From positions 1-23,175 of the forward strand of contig JBHLQC010000011.1 of the NCBI GenBank assembly GCA_048885185.1: DNA of 23,175 nucleotides, written 5' to 3'. Positions 9,084 to 16,175 of the stretch are shown here, piece by piece. Position numbers and translations under genes: made by a program. How positions within the stretch are numbered: position 1 is the first letter of the stretch; each line of letters opens with the position of its first letter. This stretch comes from Hermodarchaeum sp048885185 (GTDB taxonomy: Archaea; Asgardarchaeota; Hermodarchaeia; Hermodarchaeales; Hermodarchaeaceae). A model generated the notes under the pieces. That model saw only the letters and a list, made by a program, of their open reading frames with translations. It was not told the DNA's origin and did not search any database.

Positions 9084-9917
9084 TTAGATAAGAAAAGTAT
9101 CCAAAATAATTATCAAACAATCATAAGTTGCATGAGCAACAATTGGACTAGCAAGACGGCGTCCTCGCCACTGGAATAGCAATCCAATGAATAGGCTTCC
9201 AACTGTTTGAAAAACACCAATAAACGGATTGAGATGAGCTAGTCCGAAAATAATAGAGGATACAAGGAGGCCTCCAATTCGACCATAATGAGCATCTAGG
9301 GAGTTTTGGATAAACCCACGAAAGAGTACTTCTTCAGCGGGCGCAATAATGAGAATCACAGAAAGACACAACATTCCCATCCAGAACAGGTCAACGGGGG
9401 TGGGAGAAGTGGGTGGGGGGCCAGCACCGGGCGCAATGAGTTCATACAGATCAAGGAGTAAGATTAGTGGAGCTAAAACTACGCCCACTCCTAGTCCCAA
9501 CAGAACATCTTTTGATAAGTTCCTGATGCCCCCAGAAAAGAGACCAAGTTTCTCTCGTCCGACTTTCAATCTCTTTACAATGGCAAAGGGAATCAAGAAG
9601 AAGGTAACTTCGCCCAAAGTGAGTATAATCGTAACGAAGGGATCTGTGATTAAAATAGTGTCAAGGAGATGGAGTGGGATACCAAAGAAGATAAGATAGT
9701 AAAAAAGTAGCGCGAATGTCAGAACGAAAAATAGACCATAGGTAATTGTTGTGATGAAGTATGTTGTTCTGGGCGACCAGGGATATGGAGGGGCCTGAAC
9801 CTCTCTTATCGACCAGGTAATTTCTACGCCACAGGTTACACAATATTTTGTAGGCGTAGTTATTTCTGTTGCACAGTAAGGACAAAATCGGGTGGGATAC
9901 CTTCGTTCAGCCATCAT
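9084..9917 (-). CDS. CPBP/Rce1-type intramembrane metalloprotease with N-terminal zinc ribbon
   Basis: This is a 277-residue protein from ATG 9917. A zinc ribbon (FCPYC at 11-15 and CVTC at 26-29) precedes about seven to eight TM helices. The CPBP (CAAX prenyl protease-like, ABI) motifs are complete: EEVLFRGF (Glu195, Glu196, Arg200), FGLAH (His228), and SPIVAHATYD (His262, Asp266). The family cleaves substrates inside the membrane or modulates membrane proteins; the target here is unknown. A proline-rich loop (GPPPTSPTPVD) precedes the catalytic helix. The ATG codons at 9917 and 9914 both follow GGAGG (9923-9927) by 5 or 8 nt. A GTG at 9929 is also in frame but lies upstream of that site. 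It overlaps the upstream zinc-ribbon gene by 11 nt, so the two are translationally coupled. Confidence 0.86.
   Translation of the reverse strand: MMAERRYPTRFCPYCATEITTPTKYCVTCGVEITWSIREVQAPPYPWSPRTTYFITTITYGLFFVLTFALLFYYLIFFGIPLHLLDTILITDPFVTIILTLGEVTFFLIPFAIVKRLKVGREKLGLFSGGIRNLSKDVLLGLGVGVVLAPLILLLDLYELIAPGAGPPPTSPTPVDLFWMGMLCLSVILIIAPAEEVLFRGFIQNSLDAHYGRIGGLLVSSIIFGLAHLNPFIGVFQTVGSLFIGLLFQWRGRRLASPIVAHATYDCLIIILDTFLI
9396..9420 (+). other. G-quadruplex-type motif inside the protease gene
   Basis: The plus strand carries four G runs of 5, 3, 3 and 6 bases separated by T, AGAAGT and T, meeting the canonical G3+/loop 1-7 pattern. It lies on the template strand of the protease gene and encodes its proline-rich loop. 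Nothing comparable was seen elsewhere in this AT-leaning window. Confidence 0.5.
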
Positions 9918-10422
9918 CGGTCCCTCCACTGTTGTGCTGTTTCATGGATTTTCGTCGAGGAGCTGAGATAGAAAAAGCTGCGGTGAAGGCAAATAGACCT
10001 AGAGGAAGAGTGACAAAACTGAAAATTATCAGACCAATTCTTGCTATGAAGGCGATATTTGGGAACCGGAGCACCGTTAGAAAAAGTGCAATGATGAAAA
10101 TTGAAGAGAACTGAATTAATGCGAATATTAGGTGCATGCCCAAGTAGAGGGGACTAGCAAAGAAAAGAAACAACAGTCCAATGATTGTAGCAAAAATTGC
10201 CTGAATAACTAATAGCAGATAAGCAAAACGAGGAACAACTACCTGGATGGGAGGTTTAGTAGGAGATTCGTAGGGTGAGTGAACAAGAGCTAGGTTGAAA
10301 GCACAGTTCGGGCATTGTTCAAATTGCTCTGAGGGAGGTTCCACCAAGTCTTCTCCACAAACTGGACAACAAATAATGGATTGCTTCGGAGCAATTTCCA
10401 GTAACTTATCAGGTTCCCCCAT
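9907..10422 (-). CDS. Zinc-ribbon membrane protein
   Basis: This is a 171-residue protein. A cytoplasmic zinc ribbon at the N-terminus has CPVC at 19-22 and CPNC at 37-40. Three or four hydrophobic segments follow (beginning YLLLVIQAIFATIIGLLFLF, then LYLGMHLIFALIQF, then ARIGLIIFSFVTLPLGLF) and a basic tail. I do not recognise a family with a defined function. The start is ATG 10422, because GAGGTG lies about 6 nt upstream; an in-frame start at 10467 lacks a site. Its stop lies inside the start region of the CPBP protease gene, and both proteins share the zinc-ribbon-plus-TM plan, so they probably work together in the membrane. Function is unassigned. Confidence 0.75.
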   Translation of the reverse strand: MGEPDKLLEIAPKQSIICCPVCGEDLVEPPSEQFEQCPNCAFNLALVHSPYESPTKPPIQVVVPRFAYLLLVIQAIFATIIGLLFLFFASPLYLGMHLIFALIQFSSIFIIALFLTVLRFPNIAFIARIGLIIFSFVTLPLGLFAFTAAFSISAPRRKSMKQHNSGGTDDG

Positions 10423-10553
10423 GAAACCACCTCTTATCAAGACCTCAGGAAAAGGCTTTCCGTCCAAGACCTCTCAACAACCTCAGCTCCTAGTTTACAC
10501 CAGACAGCTTAAAGGGTTCAACACTTCATCCATGTACCAGGTGGACTTCAGAT

Positions 10554-11054
10554 ATGGTAGTAATTGATCGTAAGACCCTTCTAGACTTGATTTCTCAACA
10601 CCAGCTAATTACAAATATGGTTGATCAAAATGTGCAAGTCTCACCAAATGGCGTGGAGCTGACACTTCAAAAACTCTACACTTTCAAGGAAGCAGGAACC
10701 ATTGATTTCTCAAATCAAGAGCGACATATTCCCAATTATGAAGAAATCCCACTCAATCAAGGACAGTATAATCTTCAACCCGGAACGTACCTTGTAACCT
10801 ACAACGAAATCGTTCGAATTCCAACCAACATAATCGCCATTGGGCGTCCGAGATCATCACTTCTCCGTTCCGGTGTTTCAATTGAATCAGCCGTTTGGGA
10901 TGCAGGATATGAAGGACGTTCTCGCGGACTATTAACCGTGTATAATCCAAATGGATTTGTCGTCAAACCAAATGCCCGACTTCTCCACCTTGTCTTTTTC
11001 CAATTAATGCAGGAAACCAAACCCTATGAAGGCGTTTATCAGGGTGAAGCCTAA
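10554..11054 (+). CDS. dut: dUTPase, archaeal dCTP-deaminase-like type
   Basis: This is a 166-residue protein of the DCD/dUTPase superfamily. It would hydrolyse dUTP to dUMP and pyrophosphate, keeping uracil out of DNA and supplying dUMP for thymidylate. Signatures are VSPNGVELTLQK at 29-40, RPRSSLLRSGV at 98-108 and VWDAGYEGRSRGLLTVYN at 114-131. This matches the family annotated as probable archaeal dUTPase. In true dCTP deaminases a catalytic Glu precedes the FYN-like triplet of the last motif; here Thr128 is in that place, so deamination is unlikely. The start is ATG 10554 with AGGTGG about 9 nt upstream. Two nucleotides separate its stop from the THEP1 gene, forming an operon. Confidence 0.85.
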   Translation: MVVIDRKTLLDLISQHQLITNMVDQNVQVSPNGVELTLQKLYTFKEAGTIDFSNQERHIPNYEEIPLNQGQYNLQPGTYLVTYNEIVRIPTNIIAIGRPRSSLLRSGVSIESAVWDAGYEGRSRGLLTVYNPNGFVVKPNARLLHLVFFQLMQETKPYEGVYQGEA

Positions 11055-11056
11055 TC

Positions 11057-11593
11057 TTGCTCAAGGTTAATCTCCTCATTACAGGCTTTCCGGGCTGTGG
11101 AAAAAGTACTTTAGTTAACCGCGTTGTTGACCGGGCAAAACAAGAAGGCTTGAAAGTGGGAGGAATTAGCACCCCTGAGTTCCGTTTAGATTCAGGAAGG
11201 CGAGGAGGATTCCTGATCCGTGACATAGCTTCCGGAGCGGAACAGGTTATGGCAGCCATTGATATTTCCAGTCCTGTGAAAGTTGGTCGCTATGGAGTCG
11301 ATCTCAACGCCATCCGAGAAATCGGAGTCACCGCAATAGATTATGCAACAACTTCAACAGAACTTATAGTAATTGATGAAATTGGGAAAATGGAATTAGC
11401 CGTTCCCGAATTTCAGCGCGCCGTCATTTCAGCATTTGATTCACTCAAACCCGTGTTAGGGACTATAGGATTGAAACTGAAAATACACTTTGTGAATCAG
11501 ATAAAGAACCGAAATGATGTAACCATTCTAACATTGACCCCAGAATTACGGCCTACCGTCTATCAGCAGGTCTGTACCCTTTTGGATCTGTGA
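11057..11593 (+). CDS. Nucleoside-triphosphatase, THEP1 family
   Basis: This is a 178-residue P-loop NTPase, the usual length for THEP1. The Walker A motif is GFPGCGKST at 10-18, GLKVGGISTPE follows at 31-41, and Walker B is LIVIDEIGKMEL at 103-114. Known members hydrolyse ATP, GTP and other NTPs slowly; the physiological role is unsettled. The start is a TTG at 11057 with AGGGTGA (11041-11047) about 9 nt upstream, inside the dut 3' end, so translation is coupled to dut. Its TGA stop coincides with the terminal bases of the degraded IS605-type element that follows. The ORF is nonetheless full length for the family, so the insertion does not appear to have removed much. Confidence 0.87.
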   Translation: MLKVNLLITGFPGCGKSTLVNRVVDRAKQEGLKVGGISTPEFRLDSGRRGGFLIRDIASGAEQVMAAIDISSPVKVGRYGVDLNAIREIGVTAIDYATTSTELIVIDEIGKMELAVPEFQRAVISAFDSLKPVLGTIGLKLKIHFVNQIKNRNDVTILTLTPELRPTVYQQVCTLLDL

Positions 11594-11598
11594 ATTGT

Positions 11599-11616
11599 CC
11601 TGTCCTGAAGAACAGG
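11599..11616 (-). repeat. Right-end subterminal hairpin of the IS605-type remnant
   Basis: The minus strand reads CCTGTTCTTCAGGACAGG. This folds into a 7-bp stem (one G-T pair) with a four-base loop, a few bases from the element end. Such imperfect palindromes are what the TnpA transposase binds at IS200/IS605 ends. Confidence 0.65.
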
Positions 11617-11758
11617 GCTTCCTGCTTCATCCCATCGACCATCGTCGACTAGTCCACAGGCTTTCCTCGCAGTTCCGGCGATGTTACCCGATTTGTGCGA
11701 CCTTGGTTCTCAGTCACCAATCGGGACCTCACCTATGGGTTCCCGCAGGATAATTTAA
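11617..11758 (-). ncRNA. Possible omega RNA relic
   Basis: In active TnpB elements the guide RNA scaffold is the transcript of the tnpB 3' end running into the right end. This stretch occupies that position and keeps nucleotide-level family likeness although its reading frame is broken, as expected if RNA rather than protein were retained. No promoter was identified, and no tnpB lies in the window, so it may be inert. Confidence 0.35.
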
Positions 11759-11824
11759 ACTACACAAGTTGTCCCCACACTGAAATGCAGAGTCTTCGCG
11801 CGTCTTTAGATAAAGAATGGAAAG

Positions 11825-11848
11825 GACCAAAGCTAGCGCGCTTTGGTC
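11825..11848 (-). terminator. Hairpin spanning the stop codon of the 8-TM gene
   Basis: A perfect 9-bp stem (GACCAAAGC with GCTTTGGTC) surrounds a six-base loop that begins with the TAG stop of the minus-strand gene. The sequence downstream on the minus strand is T-rich (TTTCCATTCTTTATC), so it resembles an intrinsic terminator. Confidence 0.45.
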
Positions 11849-12687
11849 GGATGATACACAATGTACAATGATGTGCATAGAATTGTGAAATTAACTACCA
11901 AACCCATGATAGCGTTGAATAAGAGTTCATAATTAGCAAATTCTACGAAGACTACTATGTAAAAGGTTGTAACGGGAAATATCATTAGAAGGAGAAGGAA
12001 GCTCATTAGTAAGGGGAACCGGCGATAGCGGAAATGGGGTCGTCGGTTTTGGGTTTCTATATAACTTATGATTACCACGCTAACAAAGAGGAATCCCAGT
12101 GCAGAGAGGAAAAGGGGCATCATTGTAATGAGTTCCACACCGCGAAGATATGGTACGAGAACCCAGGCCATTTGATAACTGCCCCAAGCAAGACCAAAGG
12201 TAGCTGCGAATTTGAGAATTACGGGTCCCACGGTATCAGCAGCCAGCCCATAATCTTTTGTAATGACTTCGCGTCTGACAAGAAAAGATTCAACAATTAC
12301 GATAATTCCCATGACAAGGAAAAAGAGCGCGCGTAACCAAATTCCAGTAATTGGATTGTTGTTCACGAAGGAGGGATAGAAGGTGAAAATGAGTCCAGTC
12401 AGAAATGAAAAAACACCAGCACCAAAAAGAAATGCCCAGCCTACAAAATCAGCACCTGGTTTGAAGACATCATCAAAGATGAGTATACTAACACCAACAA
12501 TTGCAGCAGCGAAAACCGCATAAATCATGTATTCAGGTGGATTTAACCAGTTGGTGAAGTACCGGTAGAGCCGGTATATTGCAAAAATGAAGAAAATCAA
12601 CGCAGTGAGTTGGAGAAGACGAGATAGAAGGTTTGTGTGTTTACCCAATGTTTTCACCACGTAGGTGTTACCATATGTGAGCAGCAA
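11833..12687 (-). CDS. Eight-TM integral membrane protein, function unknown
   Basis: This protein of up to 284 residues has eight predicted TM helices, for example LLQLTALIFFIFAIYRLY, YMIYAVFAAAIVGVSILIF, a WLRALFFLVMGIIVIVESF helix and a final LVVNFTILCTSLYIVY. Loops are short; one basic loop (ETQNRRPHFRYRRF) is probably cytoplasmic. I do not recognise a family, and there are no catalytic-looking clusters of His, Asp, Glu or Cys. The frame opens with TTG 12687; GTG codons at 12660 and 12657 are alternatives that would trim only the polar N-terminus. No Shine-Dalgarno precedes any of them. It lies downstream of pheT but has its own TATA-like box, and ends in a strong hairpin. It may be an archaeal lineage-specific protein. 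Confidence 0.7.
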   Translation of the reverse strand: MLLTYGNTYVVKTLGKHTNLLSRLLQLTALIFFIFAIYRLYRYFTNWLNPPEYMIYAVFAAAIVGVSILIFDDVFKPGADFVGWAFLFGAGVFSFLTGLIFTFYPSFVNNNPITGIWLRALFFLVMGIIVIVESFLVRREVITKDYGLAADTVGPVILKFAATFGLAWGSYQMAWVLVPYLRGVELITMMPLFLSALGFLFVSVVIISYIETQNRRPHFRYRRFPLLMSFLLLLMIFPVTTFYIVVFVEFANYELLFNAIMGLVVNFTILCTSLYIVYHPTKAR

Positions 12688-12743
12688 ATCTTAGGCAATC
12701 TGCTAAGGACCTGTGAAGCCCTCGATTACAGTAGATATCAAGC

Positions 12744-12752
12744 AATATAACC
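12744..12752 (-). promoter_or_regulatory. TATA-like box for the 8-TM protein gene
   Basis: The minus strand reads GTTATATTG in the 89-nt gap after pheT. The predicted transcript start near 12721 gives a leader of about 35-65 nt depending on the start codon used. Confidence 0.4.
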
Positions 12753-12776
12753 TTAATGGCAAGCATAGCAAGAGCA

Positions 12777-14444
12777 TTATTGAATAATCCAATCCGCAAG
12801 GATTTCCAGCTCAAAGGCAACACAGGGTGCTTCAATACCGTAATTTTTCAGTACTGTCGGGTGAATTTCACCCATTATTCCCACATGTGTTCCCTCAATG
12901 AAGAGGTTAGCGACCCGACCCTTGATAAAAGATACATTGGAGGTTTTGCGAACCGTAGCAGAGAGCCCTAAATTCCCTAATAGTGTCATAAGTTCAGCTT
13001 TCAGTACCGTGATATCAACACGTGAGTTCACAGAGGCCGCCGCAAGATGGGGAATTGAACGGGTGCAGGTTTCTGCCTCAGAGTCCAATTTGACTACATC
13101 ACCAACTTCGAAGACATAATGTGGTAGTTCCTGGGCAGTGTTGTCTCCTAGGAATGCTAATAATCCCGGAAGCAAAGTGTTCCGCGCCACATGATACTCC
13201 ATTGACTTTGGATTGGCAATTTCTACAACCTCTTTTATTGGACGACTCATCTTTTCGAAAAGAACACGAGAATTGGTCAAGACGTAATTGTGAATTTCTT
13301 GGTATCCTAGTCCTACCATGAGATCACGAATTGTGCGTAACAGGGTTGTGAGAGGTAACTCATTGCCAACAGTCATTAGTTGAGGTCTAGTTGGTTCGAA
13401 GCGATCATATCCGTAGCCTATTGCCACATCCTCAACGATGTCGACATCATGAAGAATATCCATTCGGTATGCAGGTATTTTTACCTGAACATTATCGTCT
13501 TGAACAGAAGAATCCAGTCGCATCCGACCTAAAGCGTTCACTACTGCAGAACGATCTAGGTCATAACCGATGATTTTGTTAATGTAACTAAGAGATACGT
13601 CACGCTGTATGAATGTCAGATTAGGGGTTCGCTCGCTTTCTTTCGTATACACGACTTCGACATCTTCAATCATCCCACCCCGATCTGCTAAAGCCGTTAT
13701 CATTATGTTCAAGGTTTGAAGCGTCGTTAGCTTGTGTGTTCCGGTTACTTCGACGAAGACATCTTTTGTATCCACAACGAGTCGCCCCAGATCATTACTA
13801 TTTATTACAGGAGGTAGGCTCAGGACTTTATTCTCTGCATCAACGAGAAGTGGATATTTGGGATAGTCTTTGATGATTTTCCCAAATTCTTGGCCCTTGG
13901 GATGTTGGCGAAGTATTTGTCTGGCAGTAAGTGGAGTATAGTATTCAAGGGGTGTAAACTTGATATCATCCGGGGATTCGGTGTGATAATGAACTGGAGG
14001 GGTAATGAGGTCCAGGACATAAAGTCCTATACTTGTTCTTTTTCGATTTCGACCGAAAGTTCCTGTAAGACGTTCTTGTAGTTGCATGAACTCTGCAATA
14101 AGGTCGTCATCTAGTTGGAGATTTTTGACGATTCCACAGGCTAGAAATGGTCGGACGTTTTTGACTGATGGATCCACAATAGCTTGCCAATCAGATTTTC
14201 GAACTGTGTATTTTGGTGCTCCAGTTTCAATTTCTAGAAACCCACGGAGTGCCCTTGCAATGCCTTCTGTTGAGAGTAAGTCCACGCGATCAGGATTTAC
14301 TTCAATCGTCACAATGCCGTTGGATATATTATCAACTTCACATTTGATTAAGAAGAGGTTTTCTTCTAATTGTTCTTGAGATAAGTCACGTCCAACAAGT
14401 GCAAGGAGATCCGATAGCCTAACATCTACGTTCACAACATTCAC
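12777..14444 (-). CDS. pheT: Phenylalanine-tRNA ligase beta subunit, archaeal type
   Basis: This 555-residue protein is the usual length for archaeal/eukaryal PheT, well short of the bacterial form of about 800 residues. The N-terminus (VDVRLSDLLALVGRDLS) and IVTIEVNPDRVDLLSTEGIARALRGFL fit domain B1. KTSIGLYVLDLITPPVHYH lies in B3/B4. KIPAYRMDILHDVDIVEDVAIGYGYDRFEP is the B5 metal-binding region. The C-terminal half is the non-catalytic class II-like fold that pairs with PheS. It forms the alpha2-beta2 enzyme that charges tRNA-Phe, and the B3/B4 region edits Tyr-tRNA-Phe. The start is GTG 14444, or GTG 14435 three codons on; AAGGA lies 3 nt before the first and about 10-12 nt before the second. 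The gap after pheS is 4 nt, so they form one operon. Confidence 0.95.
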   Translation of the reverse strand: MNVVNVDVRLSDLLALVGRDLSQEQLEENLFLIKCEVDNISNGIVTIEVNPDRVDLLSTEGIARALRGFLEIETGAPKYTVRKSDWQAIVDPSVKNVRPFLACGIVKNLQLDDDLIAEFMQLQERLTGTFGRNRKRTSIGLYVLDLITPPVHYHTESPDDIKFTPLEYYTPLTARQILRQHPKGQEFGKIIKDYPKYPLLVDAENKVLSLPPVINSNDLGRLVVDTKDVFVEVTGTHKLTTLQTLNIMITALADRGGMIEDVEVVYTKESERTPNLTFIQRDVSLSYINKIIGYDLDRSAVVNALGRMRLDSSVQDDNVQVKIPAYRMDILHDVDIVEDVAIGYGYDRFEPTRPQLMTVGNELPLTTLLRTIRDLMVGLGYQEIHNYVLTNSRVLFEKMSRPIKEVVEIANPKSMEYHVARNTLLPGLLAFLGDNTAQELPHYVFEVGDVVKLDSEAETCTRSIPHLAAASVNSRVDITVLKAELMTLLGNLGLSATVRKTSNVSFIKGRVANLFIEGTHVGIMGEIHPTVLKNYGIEAPCVAFELEILADWIIQ

Positions 14445-14448
14445 TTCC

Positions 14449-15999
14449 TTAGAATCTCATTGAAGCTTTGCGGAGCTGTCCAAGGTTTCGGGTTGCTAGC
14501 TCACGAATATCACTAATTCCTATTGCTGCCATGGCTAAACGATCGGCACCAAGCCCCCAGGCTAGAACCGGAAAGTCAATACCGAAGGGTAGGGTGACTT
14601 CTGGTCGGAAGATTCCACTGCCACCAAATTCTTTCCACCCGAGTTCTGGAATGAAGATGAAACTTTCAACTGATGGTTCAGTGAATGGGAAGAATCCGGG
14701 TTTGAATTTTATTTTTTCAACACCTACTCCATTTGCTATTGCCTTGATATAACCCATTAAATCGCGGAGAGTAAGATCTTTACCACCAATGATGCCTTCA
14801 ATTTGAATGAATTCAGCGGAGTGAGTTGCGTCAAATTTCTCGGGGCGGAAATTTCGATCAATGCTAAACATGGTCACCGGAGGTTTCTTGTGTTCAGACA
14901 AAAAACGCATCGAAACCGATGTTGTCTGGCTTCGCATAACGAGTTGCCGGGCGATGTCGAAGCTATAGGAATAACGCCAACCAGTAGAACCAGTTTTCCA
15001 ACCATTTTCATGCGTTTTGGCAACGCGTTTTAACGCAGTCTCATCAAGAATTCGACCAGGTCCTTTTGGTGTTTTGATATGATAGAGGTCATGGACCTCA
15101 CGGGCCACGTGGTCTTGTGGCATAAAGAGTGCATCATTATTCCAAAACTCTGTCTCAACAAGAGGTCCTTTTGCCTCTTGAAAACCTAGTCCAATAAGTA
15201 CACGTTTCAACCGATCGATGAATTCTACAAAGGGATGCTTCTTCCCAGGGTACAAAGGTGAAGTCGGGGCACGGAGATTGTAGGGCATGAAATCTTGGTC
15301 CTTCCAAGCTTCTGATTTCAGTAGATCAGGGGATAGATCTCGAATCAGTTCTTTTGCGGTTAGGGATGCTTCAAGTGCTTGAAGCCCCTTTGAAGTAATG
15401 GAAACTGTAACGGTTTGACGGGTAACGAGTTCAGCTAACTTTCGTTTTCGAATAGTGTTTTTAATCCTCCTAACAATCTTCTTTTCCAAATTTACTTCAT
15501 CTAGCTGAAGTATACCTGACTCATCAGCAGAGTCCAAGACAAGCTGGAGTGGATGCTGTTTAATAGCTTCTGTCGCATTTGACGTTAATTTCATCCATGT
15601 TTGTCCATCGTGTTCTGAAACTGAAATCCACTTATTTCGACGAGCCCACCCCAGGGCTAATGTTTGTTCTGATGGTTTGAGCACCTTCTCATCGGAAATA
15701 GATTCAACGGAGCCCTCACCGCCTTGTTTGACAAGTAACTTCACTAACCGGATTTCTGGTAGACCCTTTGCGACGAAGTGTTGCCCTTCAGACGTTAATT
15801 GGTAAAATTCAATCCGAGTTGTTTCTTTGCCCTCGACGAGATGCCTTTTGCGAAGACTTCCTAAAAGACTTCGAACTGTTTCATCTTTTAGCCCAAGTGA
15901 TTTTGCGATGGATGAAGTAGAGAGGGGACTCTTCATTGTGCTGAGATGGTTCAGAATTTGCCGAGATTTTTCAGATAACCTGTACTTCACGTAACTCAC
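14449..15999 (-). CDS. pheS: Phenylalanine-tRNA ligase alpha subunit, archaeal type
   Basis: This 516-residue protein has an N-terminal helix-turn-helix/winged-helix region (KSRQILNHLSTMKSPLSTSS and later repeats, about 1-220), as in archaeal and eukaryal alpha subunits, which use it to contact tRNA. The catalytic class II core follows. Motif 1 lies around KGPLVETEFWNNDALFMPQDH. Motif 2 is FSIDRNFRPEKFDATHSAEF and FIQIEG. Motif 3 is VLAWGLGADRLAMA near the C-terminus. It activates phenylalanine with ATP and transfers it to tRNA-Phe together with PheT. The frame opens with GTG 15999; GTG 15990 is an alternative with TTAGGA 10-11 nt upstream. Transcription probably starts from the TATA box at 16143-16152, leaving a leader of about 120 nt. 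Confidence 0.95.
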   Translation of the reverse strand: MSYVKYRLSEKSRQILNHLSTMKSPLSTSSIAKSLGLKDETVRSLLGSLRKRHLVEGKETTRIEFYQLTSEGQHFVAKGLPEIRLVKLLVKQGGEGSVESISDEKVLKPSEQTLALGWARRNKWISVSEHDGQTWMKLTSNATEAIKQHPLQLVLDSADESGILQLDEVNLEKKIVRRIKNTIRKRKLAELVTRQTVTVSITSKGLQALEASLTAKELIRDLSPDLLKSEAWKDQDFMPYNLRAPTSPLYPGKKHPFVEFIDRLKRVLIGLGFQEAKGPLVETEFWNNDALFMPQDHVAREVHDLYHIKTPKGPGRILDETALKRVAKTHENGWKTGSTGWRYSYSFDIARQLVMRSQTTSVSMRFLSEHKKPPVTMFSIDRNFRPEKFDATHSAEFIQIEGIIGGKDLTLRDLMGYIKAIANGVGVEKIKFKPGFFPFTEPSVESFIFIPELGWKEFGGSGIFRPEVTLPFGIDFPVLAWGLGADRLAMAAIGISDIRELATRNLGQLRKASMRF

Positions 16000-16100
16000 G
16001 TCCTAAGAAGAGAATAATTGGTTTGAGGGACTGATGGAACAAAATAAGGGAGGATGAAGAACGACAGTGATTGTTCATGATTGTTGAAATTCCAAGGCAT
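15996..16100 (-). CDS. Possible leader peptide of pheST
   Basis: A 34-codon frame starts at ATG 16100 (MPWNFNNHEQSL...) and ends in a TGA that overlaps the pheS GTG as GTGA. It contains four Phe, including SFF and PYF, plus Trp and two Tyr. GGATGG lies a few bases upstream. It sits wholly in the predicted pheS leader. A frame this short can occur by chance, so this is only a candidate for a translated, aromatic-rich leader. Confidence 0.2.
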   Translation of the reverse strand: MPWNFNNHEQSLSFFILPYFVPSVPQTNYSLLRT

Positions 16101-16142
16101 CAGCCCATCCGTACACTCTGGAGCAACAACTTCCAGGTTCAT

Positions 16143-16152
16143 CTATTTAAAC
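16143..16152 (-). promoter_or_regulatory. TATA box of the pheST operon
   Basis: The minus strand reads GTTTAAATAG in the 176-nt gap between the bax1 stop and pheS, a textbook archaeal TATA box. The predicted start is near 16121, giving an unusually long leader of about 120 nt. Confidence 0.6.
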
Positions 16153-16175
16153 CATCCGTTAAACTGCTTTACAAA

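Larger units (their letters stand above)
11591..11760 (-). mobile_element. IS605/IS1341-type element remnant: tnpB 3' end and right end
   Basis: On the minus strand one frame reads ILREPIGEVPIGD, stop, EPRSHKSGNIAGTARKACG and then WDEAGSPVLQDRTI. The GTA...ACG block and the EAGSPVLQ tail are typical of TnpB C-termini just past the zinc ribbon. Stops at 11755-11757 (TAA) and 11710-11712 (TGA) break the frame, so no TnpB is made. The nucleotides GATGAAGCAGGAAGCCC, a hairpin, and a terminal AATTCA match the right end of many IS605-family elements. Nothing of the TnpB core, of TnpA or of a left end is visible before the next gene at 11833. The piece may be a decayed insertion or a non-autonomous derivative. 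Recognition is by eye, not by alignment. Confidence 0.72.

Noticed and set aside
10554..11054. dCTP deaminase (dcd)
   Set aside because: The fold is right, but the deaminase catalytic Glu position is Thr128, and the sequence matches the archaeal dUTPase branch better.
11690..11760. RNase P RNA, from GAGGAAAG nearby (about 11665)
   Set aside because: Only that short match is present; the other conserved regions and the required length are missing, and the TnpB/right-end reading explains the sequence.
15996..16142. Longer 48-codon leader ORF starting at ATG 16142
   Set aside because: That ATG is within a few bases of the TATA box, so it would not be on the transcript; only the ATG at 16100 is kept as a candidate.
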